From Occallatibacter savannae (lineage in GTDB: Bacteria > Acidobacteriota > Terriglobia > Terriglobales > Acidobacteriaceae), in assembly GCF_003131205.1 (NCBI RefSeq), contig NZ_QFFY01000007.1:225741-289740 (forward strand): a stretch of DNA of 64,000 nt, given 5' to 3'. The translations under genes and the position numbers were made by a program. Positions within the stretch are counted from its first letter, which is position 1. Every line of letters begins with the position of its first letter. Of the stretch, positions 24,985 to 33,874 are shown one piece after another. The notes beneath the pieces were generated by a model. That model worked only from the letters and a program-made list of their open reading frames with translations. It ran no database searches and had not been told where the DNA came from.

Positions 24985-27033
24985 TCACAAAACGCCAAAG
25001 TAACACACCTTCGGCATGAACATTTCTTCATGTTGCAGTAATGCGATTGCACCCTTCGCTTTTGGAATGCTTGCTCCGTGGCATGCATCGCAGTTCTTCG
25101 GCGTCGGCTTATACAGCAGCACCTCGCTCCCGTTAATGACCCGCTTCAACGTATGGCACGCCGAACACGCAACATCCTCGTGCCCGCCCTTCAGCGGGAA
25201 ACCCGTAACTTCATGATTAAAGAGCGAGGGCTTCCACTTATTCGAGTTATGACATCCTTCGCACTTATCCTTCCGCTCACCAAACTGGTCTGCGTGTGGA
25301 TTCTCATGACAATCGCCGCATTGAGCCGATGTCTTCGTAAAGTCCACATGACGCATCGTAAGCTCCAGATTCGGCGGCCGATGGCAGTCGGCGCATGCCA
25401 CAGCTCGATGCGATCCCATCAATGGAAAGCTTGTCGCATCGTGATTGAACTTCGTCAGATCTTTCCACTCCTTTGTCGAGTGGCACGCCTTGCATCCCAG
25501 CAACCTTCCGGTTGCATCTTTTCCCTTCATCCGCTCGGCGAATTGCCCATGATGGACATCTTCATGGCAGCTCGTGCAGCTCAGCTGGCTGAAGTGATAC
25601 GGAACAACCTTTGTGCCGCCCATCGGCTTGTGGCATTCCAGACACGGCACCGCGATGTGACCTCCGTCCAGTGGGAAGCTGGACTTTTGGTGCATCCCGA
25701 GCGTGAAGCTCGTCACCTTGAACGTCGCCCCGTTGTGGCATTTCTCGCACCGGTTATTCCAGGGTGCTGCCGCAAACTGTCCCTCGTGTTCATCTCTGTG
25801 GCAATCCACGCAGAGCGAATACTTGATCTTGAATTTCGTCTGCTTCCCTGTCGGTATATGGCACGAAGCGCACTTCACCTCCGCATGCGGAAAAGTCAGC
25901 GGAAATCCAGTCTTGGCGTGATCGGCCGCCGAGAACTTTGAGGGCGACCATCCGTCAACCGTATGGCAGCTCTCGCACTTCCCTCCATCGCCGCGCTTAG
26001 CAAATTGCCCATCGTGCGGATCAGGCTTGTGGCAATCCGCGCAAAGCTCATGCGCAACCGGCGCCTTGAAATCCCCGTTGGCATGACACTCCACGCATCC
26101 CACCTGCAGATGCTTCCCCAGCAGCGGGAAATGCGTTGTTGAGTGGTCGAACGTGACCGAAAACGTCGACTTCTTCCACGTCGTCGTGTTGTGGCACGAG
26201 TCGCACCCCTGCTTGAACGCCCCTTTATGCGGATCGACCCTGTGGCAATCGGAGCAGTTCGCAAACGGCAAGCCCGCATAGCGAGGCTGCCCATCAGCCC
26301 CCGCCGTATGGCAGCTCTTGCACAGAACGTACCGGTGTTCCCCGGTCAGCGGAAACCGCGTCTTCGCGTGATCGAATCCCTCTTTGCTCACGCTCGCTGA
26401 TTTCCAGTCAACCGTCGAGTGACACTTCGCGCATTCCTGGCCAAATCGCCCCTGGTGCTTATCCTCATGGCAGGTTCCGCAACTCGGCGACAAACCCATC
26501 CACGTATGGCCCAGATCTTTGCTCGTCAGAACAGCCCGCGCCGAAGCCGACATATGCTGCGCCGTGTGGCACGCCCGGCAGCTTACCCCCACATGCTTTC
26601 CATTCAGCGCATACCCCGTCTTCGTGTGGTCAAAGCCGCTTGGCGTCGGATCCCAGTGGATCATCTGGAAGTTCTCGCCATTGTGGTCCGAGTGGCACTT
26701 CACGCACGCTGCCCCCTCCGGCCCCGATCGCGGATACGTCGCGTGCAGGCCTCGATTCTCGCGCAGCTCCGCTGCAATCTCCTTGTGGCATTCAAGACAG
26801 CGGAACGACGGAGCCTTCGTCGATACCTCGTGGCACTTGGTGCAGTTCGTGCCGCCGCTGAGGCCTTGATGCGCTCTCGCCAGCGGCCCCGGCGAAATCT
26901 GCGCGATCGCAGCGCTGCAGCAAACCAGCACCAGCACGGTCACAAGACCTGCTCGCCACAAAGCTGCTCTTGTGCGGCACCCGATGCACTCTGACCCTTT
27001 TGACTCCGGCAGAGAGCTGTGACTCTTGCTCAT
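24985..27033 (-). CDS. Exported c-type cytochrome with 23 CxxCH heme motifs
   Basis: I count 23 CxxCH motifs in about 682 residues from the ATG at 27033; a GTG at 27066 would add 11 residues. The N-terminus has a CIGCR pair (not a heme site) before a hydrophobic segment, LVTVLVLVCCSAAIAQ, acting as signal peptide or anchor. The heme motifs are less regular than in the downstream cytochrome but repeat a module with CADCH-KPDPHDGQF, CESCH-TVDGW and FDH..T.FPL.G.H. The DPH/EH-GQF pieces resemble decaheme-type cytochromes of respiratory chains. The C-terminus after the last heme is short (EEMFMPKVCYFGVL). Located 380 bp upstream of the 34-heme operon on the same strand; probably the first component of the same pathway. 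Confidence 0.92.
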   Translation of the reverse strand: MSKSHSSLPESKGSECIGCRTRAALWRAGLVTVLVLVCCSAAIAQISPGPLARAHQGLSGGTNCTKCHEVSTKAPSFRCLECHKEIAAELRENRGLHATYPRSGPEGAACVKCHSDHNGENFQMIHWDPTPSGFDHTKTGYALNGKHVGVSCRACHTAQHMSASARAVLTSKDLGHTWMGLSPSCGTCHEDKHQGRFGQECAKCHSTVDWKSASVSKEGFDHAKTRFPLTGEHRYVLCKSCHTAGADGQPRYAGLPFANCSDCHRVDPHKGAFKQGCDSCHNTTTWKKSTFSVTFDHSTTHFPLLGKHLQVGCVECHANGDFKAPVAHELCADCHKPDPHDGQFAKRGDGGKCESCHTVDGWSPSKFSAADHAKTGFPLTFPHAEVKCASCHIPTGKQTKFKIKYSLCVDCHRDEHEGQFAAAPWNNRCEKCHNGATFKVTSFTLGMHQKSSFPLDGGHIAVPCLECHKPMGGTKVVPYHFSQLSCTSCHEDVHHGQFAERMKGKDATGRLLGCKACHSTKEWKDLTKFNHDATSFPLMGSHRAVACADCHRPPNLELTMRHVDFTKTSAQCGDCHENPHADQFGERKDKCEGCHNSNKWKPSLFNHEVTGFPLKGGHEDVACSACHTLKRVINGSEVLLYKPTPKNCDACHGASIPKAKGAIALLQHEEMFMPKVCYFGVL

Positions 27034-27275
27034 TCTCTGTATCCCGTGATTCACCGGCTCGAACACTGAAATTCAAGGACCTGGATCGAGACGCTCAGAG
27101 CAGGTGAGCAACTCGGCGTCTGGAGCGAGTCAAGGCAGAAGGGAAAGCAGACACTCAGAACCGTCAGCAGATGAACGATTGTTGGTGCTCACGAGTATGC
27201 CATCTTTGCCCGCCGCAAGCCTAGAGTCCGCGCACAAAGCGCGACTAAAGTCACCATTTCGGCAATGGGCTGCTC

Positions 27276-28037
27276 TCAGTGCGGGTGCAGGTTCTGTTCC
27301 TGGACCATCTGCTTGCGCTGTTCAAACATCCGCTGCATCTCTGCAATGCGGTCCTGCACGTTCATCTGCGATGGGGCCGGAGCTGCATCGCCGGCCGGAG
27401 AAGAAACACGTGCTCCGCTGCTCTGCGGGCGTTCCATGGGAGCAGCCGCCGGCTCCGGAGCCTCCGCCGGACGCGCGTCTCCCCCGCCCACGTCGGCACT
27501 CGGTATACCTTGATCCGCTGCAGGCTCCTCCATCCGCGACTCCTGCTGCATTGGCTTCAACAGAGTCCGGCGTCCGCCCGCGCGCGCTGCGTCTTCGATC
27601 GAATCGCCCGCAGCGCCGCGCTCCGTTCGAGCCAGCAGCATCACCGTCGCCACTTTCCGCGGATTCGAGTCGGATACCTGGATCACGTAGTTGATCCCCG
27701 TTGCGTCGAGCAGCGATGCCAGCACCTCCTGGATCGGCGCAGGACCAATCGTCTCGAACAGCTTTGTCCTCGCGGCGGCCTCTGACCCGTCAATCTTCGC
27801 CCCAGAGCACCGGCTAACCTCCGACAGAATGGTCGAGAGCGAAAACCCATTCGCCGCAATCGTGAGTTGGTCTCCACTACATACGACCTTCATCTGCCCC
27901 GTCTGTGGTCTGCCGTTGCCCGCAAGTCCTGTCTCCGCATTCGCGGAGTTTGCAGGCGCACCCACCTGCGCAGGCGAACACCATGCCGCCGCGATCAGAA
28001 CGAAACTCAGCATCGCCGCTCGTCGCATCAATCTCAT
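27276..28037 (-). CDS. Exported protein with a secretin/TonB short N-terminal (STN)-like domain, downstream of cusA
   Basis: 253 residues, signal peptide (AAMLSFVLIAAAWCSPAQ). Residues about 48-135 read as an STN-like fold: MKVVCSGDQLTIAANGFSLSTILSEVSRCSGAKI followed by LFETIGPAPIQEVLASLLDATGINYVIQ. The rest is Ala/Pro/Glu-rich and low in structure, ending in a short helix (DRIAEMQRMFEQRKQMVQEQ). STN domains are usually fused to secretins or TonB-dependent receptors; here it stands alone. It begins 39 bp after the cusA stop on the same strand, so it is probably the third gene of that operon. Function unknown. Confidence 0.7.
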   Translation of the reverse strand: MRLMRRAAMLSFVLIAAAWCSPAQVGAPANSANAETGLAGNGRPQTGQMKVVCSGDQLTIAANGFSLSTILSEVSRCSGAKIDGSEAAARTKLFETIGPAPIQEVLASLLDATGINYVIQVSDSNPRKVATVMLLARTERGAAGDSIEDAARAGGRRTLLKPMQQESRMEEPAADQGIPSADVGGGDARPAEAPEPAAAPMERPQSSGARVSSPAGDAAPAPSQMNVQDRIAEMQRMFEQRKQMVQEQNLHPH

Positions 28038-28076
28038 AGAGCACTCTCTCCGGTTCGCCCGCTCGCCCCGGCGCGA

Positions 28077-31000
28077 CTAACTCGCAATCAGCATCCCGAC
28101 CTTGTCATCCTGTTGCTCCCGCTCTCCACGGGCCGCCAAATCCCGTTCCATCTTCGCAACGGAACGGCGCCGCCAAATCTCATAGATCGCCGGGTACACC
28201 AGCAGCTCAAGCAGAAACGACGTGATAATCCCGCCCACCATCGGCGCGGCAATCCGCTTCATCACTGCTGATCCAGTGCCGTCCGACCACATGATCGGAA
28301 AAAGACCAATGCACGTTACCGCAAAGGTCATGAACTTCGGCCTCAGACGCTTCGCCGCTCCATAGAGCACCGTCCTCCGAAGATCCAGCCACGATTCCAG
28401 GCTGCCGCGCATCACCGCCTCGGTATAAGCGAGGTCGAGATAGAGCAACATAAAGACCCCGGTCTCCGCGTCGATCGCGAGCAGCGCAATGAACCCAACC
28501 CACACCGCTACGCTCAGGTTGTAGTGCAGCAGATACAGCGACCACACTGCTCCAATCGCCGAGAAAGGAACAGCCAGCAGCACAATAAACGTCTTCACCG
28601 CCGAACGCGTGTTGACGTAGATCAGCAGAATGACAATCGCCACAGTAATCGGCACCACCAGCTTCAGCCGCTCGTTCGACCGCGCGATCGCCTCGCTCTG
28701 CCCGCCCCACGTTGCGGTGTAACCGGCAGGCAAGTGCAGACTCTCACTGAGGGCCTTGTTCGCCTCGACCATATAGCTGCCCGGATCGCGCCCCCCTAGA
28801 TCCACGTACACATATGCGGTCGTCGCGCCATTCTCATCGCGAATCATCGCCGGCCCGCTCACCCGCCGGATGTCCGCCAACTCGCTGATCGGAACCTGCC
28901 GCTCGCCACCCGCCGGCACCAGAACCGCTCCAATGCTGTTATCCGTGCCCCTGAAGTCCCGCATATATCGCACATTTACCGGATAGCGTGCGGTTCCCTC
29001 ATACACGGTTCCGATATCGTCGCCGCCCACCGCGCTCGAAAGCACATCCTCAGCCGTCTTCATGCTGATGCCGTATCGCGCGAGTTCATCGCGGCGCCAC
29101 GACACGTCAAGGAAATATCCCTGATTCACCGCCTCGGCAAATACCCCGCGCGTTCCCGGAACACTCTTGAGAATGGCCGCAACCTTCTGCCCCGCAGCCT
29201 CCACCTGTGCGGCATCATCTCCGCTGATCTTCAGGCCGACCGGCGTCCGAATCCCGCTCGTAAGCATGTCCGTCCGACCGCGAATCGGCATCGTCCAGGC
29301 GTTGCTCAGCCCCGGAGCTCTCACGGCCTCTTCCATCTGGCTGACCAGTTCTTCCGTCGAAATCGTATCCGGCGTGACATGTCGAAAAACCACCTTCGCC
29401 CACTCCGGCGACCACGACGAATACCACGTCGGAATATGTCGCCACTGAGAATGCGGCTTCAGCACGACCAGCGTCTCCAGCATTGACAGCGGCGCCGGAT
29501 CGGTCGCCGTCTCCGCGCGTCCCGCCTTGCCCAGTACCTGCTCAACCTCCGGGAACTGCTTCAGCACAAGATCCGTCGCCTGCAGAAGCCTCTGCGACTG
29601 AGCGATCGAAATCCCCGGCATGGTCGTCGGCATGTACAGAATGGTGCCCTCATCCATGGGCGGCATGAACTCGGAGCCAAGCGATAAAAACGCAGGCACC
29701 GTCAGCGCCATCAGCACCAGCGCAATCCCGAACACCCACTTCTTGTTGCGCAGCGTCCACATCAGCACCGGCTCGTACATCTGCATCAGCGTTCGACTCA
29801 GCACGTTATCCCGCTCCGCGCGAATGCGCCCCACGAGAACGGCGTTCGCCGCCTTGCACAGCCATGCAGGCCGAAATTCAAATCGGTTCACGCGCGTCAG
29901 CAATAGTCGAAGCGCCGGATCCAGCGTCAAAGCCAGCAGCGCGGCGATCGCCACCGCAATGGTCTTCGTCAACACCAGCGGCCGGAAAAGGCGTCCCTCT
30001 TCTCCTTGCAGCGTCAGCACCGGCAAAAACGAAATCGCAATCACCAGCAAAGCGAAAAACGTCGGTCGCGCAACCTCCCTCAGCGCCATCAGGATCACGC
30101 CCGAGTGCTTACCCGGCCTCCCTGATCGCTCCCATTGCTCGAGCTTCTTCTGCGTCTGTTCCGCAACCACGATCGCCGCATCCACCAGCTCGCCGAATGC
30201 AATCGCTACACCCGCAAGCGACATGATGTTGATGCTCATCCCCATCAGCCGCAGCGGAATGAAAGCTGCCAGCACCGCCACGGGCATCGTGATCAGAGGA
30301 ATCGAAGCGCTGGGGAAATGCCAGAGAAACACGATGATGATCAGAGCCAGCGTCAGCGCCACTTCCGCAATCGTGATCTCGGTACTGTTGATCGTCCGTC
30401 GAATCAGCTGCGATCGATCGTAGACAGGCTTGATCGTCACGCCCTTGGGCAGGCTCGGCTCAATCTGCCGGATCCGGTTCTCCACCCGCCCGATCACGTT
30501 CATGGCATTCTCGCCGCTGCGCATGATCACCACGCCAAGCACCACTTCGCCGGCTCCATTTAGATCGGCAACTCCGCGGCGCAGGTCCGGTCCCTCCACC
30601 ACCTCGCCAACGTCGCTCACTCGAATCGGCGATCCGTCCGTTGGCGTGGCGATGACGATGTTTCTGAAATCCTCAATCGACTTCGCATATCCGCGGCCCC
30701 GGATCATGTATTCGGTTCCGCCAAAGTCGAGCATCCGTGCGCTCGACTCCACATTCCCGCCCCGCACCGCATCCACAACCTGCGAAATTGAAATCCCAAA
30801 TCCCCGCAACCGATTCGGATCCACGTTGACTTGGTACTGGCGCGAGTACCCGCCCACCGAGGCCACATCGGCCACTCCCGGCACCGATCGCAGGTGATAC
30901 TTTAAAAACCAGTCCTGATACGACCTCAGTTCCGACAAGCTATGCTGTCCCGTCGTATCCACCAGCGCGTACTGATAGATCCACCCAAGGCTCGTCGCAT

Positions 31001-31391
31001 CCGGACCAATCTCCGACTTCGCTCCTTCGGGCAGTCTGCTCAAGACTCCCGATAGATACTCTAGCGTCCGGGTACGTGCCCAGTAGAGATCGACATCATC
31101 GTCGAAGATTACGTACACATACGAGTACCCGAAATCCGAAACGCCCCTCACGCTCTTCACGTGTGGCGCGCCCAGCATCGCCGTCACAATCGGATACGTT
31201 ACCTGCGCCTCCACCATATCCGGGCTGCGGTCCCAGCGCGACAGGATGATCACCTGCCTGTCGCCGAGCTCCGGTAGCACATCCAGGCTCGCGTGGGTCA
31301 GCGACCACCAGCCCGCGATGCTTGCCGCCGCGACAAGGCAGAGGATCACAAACTTGTGCCGGATTGAGAAGCTGACAATGCGGTCGATCAA
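28077..31391 (-). CDS. cusA: CusA/CzcA-family heavy-metal efflux RND transporter
   Basis: Inner-membrane proton-driven pump, 1104 residues. Two-fold RND layout: helix 1 (FVILCLVAAASIAGWWSL), periplasmic porter domain, helices 2-6 from about 340 (EVALTLALIIIVFLWHF, SLAGVAIAFGELVDAAIVVAEQ carrying the proton-relay Asp), a second porter domain, and helices 8-12 including WVGFIALLAIDAETGVFMLLYLDLAY. The HME-subfamily signature AETGVFMLLYL and DVLPELGDRQVII indicate a metal substrate, with Cu(I)/Ag(I) more likely than Zn/Co by analogy. cusB lies 37 bp upstream. No outer-membrane TolC-like partner is encoded nearby. Confidence 0.92.
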   Translation of the reverse strand: MIDRIVSFSIRHKFVILCLVAAASIAGWWSLTHASLDVLPELGDRQVIILSRWDRSPDMVEAQVTYPIVTAMLGAPHVKSVRGVSDFGYSYVYVIFDDDVDLYWARTRTLEYLSGVLSRLPEGAKSEIGPDATSLGWIYQYALVDTTGQHSLSELRSYQDWFLKYHLRSVPGVADVASVGGYSRQYQVNVDPNRLRGFGISISQVVDAVRGGNVESSARMLDFGGTEYMIRGRGYAKSIEDFRNIVIATPTDGSPIRVSDVGEVVEGPDLRRGVADLNGAGEVVLGVVIMRSGENAMNVIGRVENRIRQIEPSLPKGVTIKPVYDRSQLIRRTINSTEITIAEVALTLALIIIVFLWHFPSASIPLITMPVAVLAAFIPLRLMGMSINIMSLAGVAIAFGELVDAAIVVAEQTQKKLEQWERSGRPGKHSGVILMALREVARPTFFALLVIAISFLPVLTLQGEEGRLFRPLVLTKTIAVAIAALLALTLDPALRLLLTRVNRFEFRPAWLCKAANAVLVGRIRAERDNVLSRTLMQMYEPVLMWTLRNKKWVFGIALVLMALTVPAFLSLGSEFMPPMDEGTILYMPTTMPGISIAQSQRLLQATDLVLKQFPEVEQVLGKAGRAETATDPAPLSMLETLVVLKPHSQWRHIPTWYSSWSPEWAKVVFRHVTPDTISTEELVSQMEEAVRAPGLSNAWTMPIRGRTDMLTSGIRTPVGLKISGDDAAQVEAAGQKVAAILKSVPGTRGVFAEAVNQGYFLDVSWRRDELARYGISMKTAEDVLSSAVGGDDIGTVYEGTARYPVNVRYMRDFRGTDNSIGAVLVPAGGERQVPISELADIRRVSGPAMIRDENGATTAYVYVDLGGRDPGSYMVEANKALSESLHLPAGYTATWGGQSEAIARSNERLKLVVPITVAIVILLIYVNTRSAVKTFIVLLAVPFSAIGAVWSLYLLHYNLSVAVWVGFIALLAIDAETGVFMLLYLDLAYTEAVMRGSLESWLDLRRTVLYGAAKRLRPKFMTFAVTCIGLFPIMWSDGTGSAVMKRIAAPMVGGIITSFLLELLVYPAIYEIWRRRSVAKMERDLAARGEREQQDDKVGMLIAS

Positions 31392-31428
31392 AATCCCTTA
31401 CCTCACGCTGCAACCTGCTCGCTCTGCC

Positions 31429-32712
31429 TCAGATCGCCCCCGGGTGCAACCGGGATTCCGAATCAACAAGGAACGTGCCGGATGCAACCACCACATCGTC
31501 CGGCGCAAGACCCTTCACCACCTGCACGCGATCGCCGATCTGCCAGCCCGTCTCCACCGGCCTCGGCTCAAACACTCCGTCTGCCACCTGCACGTACACC
31601 CGCTTTGTCGCACCGCTGTTCATGATCGAATCGGCCGGAACTGAAAGGCCCGCGGGAACCGAAACCGGCACCTCGACACTCACAAACATGTTGGGGCGAA
31701 GTCTGCCTCTCGGGTTCTCCGCCTCCAGCCGCACCTTCACCGCGCGCGTATTTGGATCCACCTCCGGCAGAACGCTGACAACGCGCGCATGAATGCGCTC
31801 TCCCGTCTCTCTCATCGTCACAGCAGCGCCGGCGCCCGCGTGGAAAGCCTCTGCCGTCCGGCCGTAAACCTCTGCTTCAATCCACACGTGGCTCAAATCG
31901 GCAATCGAGTACAAATCCGACTGCCTCTGAAATCTCATTCCCGGCGAGATCGTGCGCGAAAGAATGAAGCCGTCAGTGGGGGAGACCACGTAGACATCCT
32001 CCGGCAGCTTGCGCGTCCGCGTAATCTCTTGGATCTGGATATCGCTCATCCCCAGATTCCGCAGTCTGTCCGCTCGTGCCTGCACACTCGCGGCTTCTTG
32101 CGATACGTTCTCGCCGCCCCCTGCGGTCCTTGCGTTCATCGAACTCGGATCGCGCTCACGCGCAGCAAGAAACCCACCCGATACCGAAAGAAAATCAGGA
32201 GAGTAAACCGTCGCCAGGTGCTGATTCTTCTTGACGAACATGCCTACCGCATCATCGTGCGTCTCTTTCACGTACCCGTCCGTTCCGAAATTGACGCGAT
32301 AAATCTTCGTCTCATCAGGAACGACCCGCGCAAACACTTGAATCACGCTCTTCCCGCGATCCTGCTCAACGCGCGCCAGCTTGATTCCATAAAGCTGCTG
32401 CATCGACGAATCGATCTTCGCCTTCCCCGCTTCGGCGTTGCTCATCGATACAATCGCCTTGCCTGCCTCATCCGCATACACGGGAACGAGGTCCATTCCG
32501 CAATCCGGCGCCATCCCCGCGCGATCCGATCGGTAGTGAGGATGCATGGGGTCTTGGTAGTAGAGGATCCGGTGCGCTGCGCTGCGCTCGCCGCCCCCGC
32601 GAGACATGCCGATCGCAAATCCCGCGACCAGCCCGATCGCGAGCAAAGTCAATGCCAATGCGGTCTTTGGCATGGAGCCCGGTTTTTCCTGGACCTCGAG
32701 GTCATCATCCAT
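31429..32712 (-). CDS. cusB: CusB-type periplasmic adaptor of a metal efflux RND pump
   Basis: Membrane-fusion protein joining CusA to an outer-membrane channel. The N-terminus has one membrane helix (ALALTLLAIGLVAGFAIGMS) and then a heavy-metal-binding motif YYQDPMHPHY...GMAPDCGMDLVPVY (residues about 50-80), which in CusB homologues holds Cu/Ag through Met, His and Cys. Barrel-sandwich and hairpin parts follow (GYVKETHDDAVGMFVKKNQHLATVYSPDFL), then beta-barrel sequence (ISPGMRFQRQSDLYSIADLSHVWIEAEV). 427 residues. The first gene of the operon, divergent from a Crp/Fnr-type regulator across a region with a clear palindrome. Confidence 0.92.
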   Translation of the reverse strand: MDDDLEVQEKPGSMPKTALALTLLAIGLVAGFAIGMSRGGGERSAAHRILYYQDPMHPHYRSDRAGMAPDCGMDLVPVYADEAGKAIVSMSNAEAGKAKIDSSMQQLYGIKLARVEQDRGKSVIQVFARVVPDETKIYRVNFGTDGYVKETHDDAVGMFVKKNQHLATVYSPDFLSVSGGFLAARERDPSSMNARTAGGGENVSQEAASVQARADRLRNLGMSDIQIQEITRTRKLPEDVYVVSPTDGFILSRTISPGMRFQRQSDLYSIADLSHVWIEAEVYGRTAEAFHAGAGAAVTMRETGERIHARVVSVLPEVDPNTRAVKVRLEAENPRGRLRPNMFVSVEVPVSVPAGLSVPADSIMNSGATKRVYVQVADGVFEPRPVETGWQIGDRVQVVKGLAPDDVVVASGTFLVDSESRLHPGAI

Positions 32713-33125
32713 GCGCGGCTCCGTCGAGCTGTCTTCCAGCTGGATTTCGTTACGCTAGCACCGAATCACAACCGGATTATTTGCTCTGGAGCAAGTGCTC
32801 GAACAGCCCCGACTGCCACGACTCGCGATCAACTTAGTCGCCGCGATGGCAATCGCGTCCTTCTTTGCGCTTGCGCAAAGAAGCACATTACTTTTGTCCT
32901 ATCCTTCCCAGAAGAATCAAAAAATTCACTGGGCCAGAGTTCTCGAAGGCGGGAGAGCGGTGTGCATTTCGTCCACCGCGAGTCCGCGTCCGGAACCCTT
33001 TGCGTCGTTACGCTCACATGCTGGCAGGACTTGCGTAGACCTGACGACTTCCTCGCAGATGTCGTTTCGATCTTGGGATGCGCGGCAGTATTAAGCGCCA
33101 AATGGTTGTTGCCTTGGGGCCAAGA
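32713..33125. other. Divergent regulatory region between cusB and the Crp/Fnr-type regulator
   Basis: No gene is supported in this 413-bp stretch; several overlapping short frames lack family sequence and ribosome-binding sites. It should hold the promoters of the cus operon (minus) and the regulator (plus). Its main visible structure is the palindrome at 32860-32883. The regulator's preferred ATG (33126) is preceded by GGGGCCAAGA. Confidence 0.5.
32860..32883. promoter_or_regulatory. Palindrome of Crp/Fnr box type (TTGCG-N4-CGCAA)
   Basis: Perfect 11-bp arms CTTCTTTGCGC and GCGCAAAGAAG with only TT between them. Its core at 32865-32878 is TTGCG-CTTG-CGCAA, the TTGnn-N4-nnCAA layout bound by dimeric Crp/Fnr-family regulators. 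It sits in the divergent region beside a Crp/Fnr-type gene, about 150 bp upstream of cusB. A 2-nt loop is too short for a good hairpin, so a protein-binding dyad is more likely than a terminator. Confidence 0.55.
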
Positions 33126-33874
33126 ATGACCTCCTCTCGTTTGACGGCCATGCTGCCGGTGCCGTCCACTCCCTCCTCTCCGGGCTCCACTCTCGCGGAA
33201 AGAGTGGTATTGATGTGTGCCTCCGCGCTCTTCGCAGGCCTGTCCCGCGAAGAATGCATCGAAATCGCCTCCTGCGCCAAGGCCCGTAGTTTTGCGCGCG
33301 ACGAGCTGATCTACATGCAGGGACAGCCCGCCCGCGACCTGATCCTCTTGCAAGTCGGAAGCGTCAAGCTCACGCAGATCGGCTTCAACGGAAATGAAGT
33401 CATTCTCAGCATGAGAGGCACCGGGGACGCCATCAGCGTTCAGTCAGAGGCTCCGCAGTGCATACACACCTGCTCCGCGCGCGCCGTCGAGCGTTGTCGG
33501 GCCCTGTCATGGGAGTACTCACGCCTCCAGAAGCTCCTCGCCGACTACCCCGGCATCCGAAGAAACATCAACATCACCTCGCCGCGCAGCTTTCCGAACT
33601 TGAAGAACGATTCCGCGAGGTCGCCACAGAGAAAGCCGCAAAGCGACTGGCGCTGCTCTTGCTCCGGCTGGTAAGCAGAGTCGGGACTCCGCATCCTGGC
33701 GGCATCCAGATCGCCCTCTCCCGTGAAGAGCTCGCGCAAATGACAGGCACGACCCTGTTCACAATCAGCCGAATTCTTTCCCGCTGGGCAGAGTCCGGAG
33801 CCATCCTTCCCCGTCGTGAGGCTGTCGTCATTCCCGATGCCGCAAGGCTTGAGGCCATCGGAAACCAGGAATAG
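33126..33874 (+). pseudogene. Crp/Fnr-family transcriptional regulator, interrupted by a frameshift near 33575
   Basis: The N-terminal half (frame of 33126) is a cyclic-nucleotide-binding-type domain: LFAGLSREECIEIA, DELIYMQGQPARDLILLQVGSVKLTQIGFNGNEVILSMRGTGD, then SRLQKLLADYPGIRRNINI. That frame loses sense after 33575. The next frame continues at once with LAAQLSELEERFREVATEKAAKRLALLLLRL (dimer helix) and the Crp-type helix-turn-helix REELAQMTGTTLFTISRILSRWAE, ending at 33874. Loss of one base near 33575 explains it; no slippery heptamer is visible. The sensory half has an unusual number of Cys (MCAS, EECIEIASC, QCIHTC, ERC), which might bind a metal or cluster but do not match the FNR pattern. 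It is divergent from cusB. Confidence 0.75.

Noticed and set aside
24789..25088. 99-codon cysteine-rich frame on the minus strand
   Set aside because: It overlaps the cytochrome 3' end in another frame, has no ribosome-binding site and no recognisable motif.
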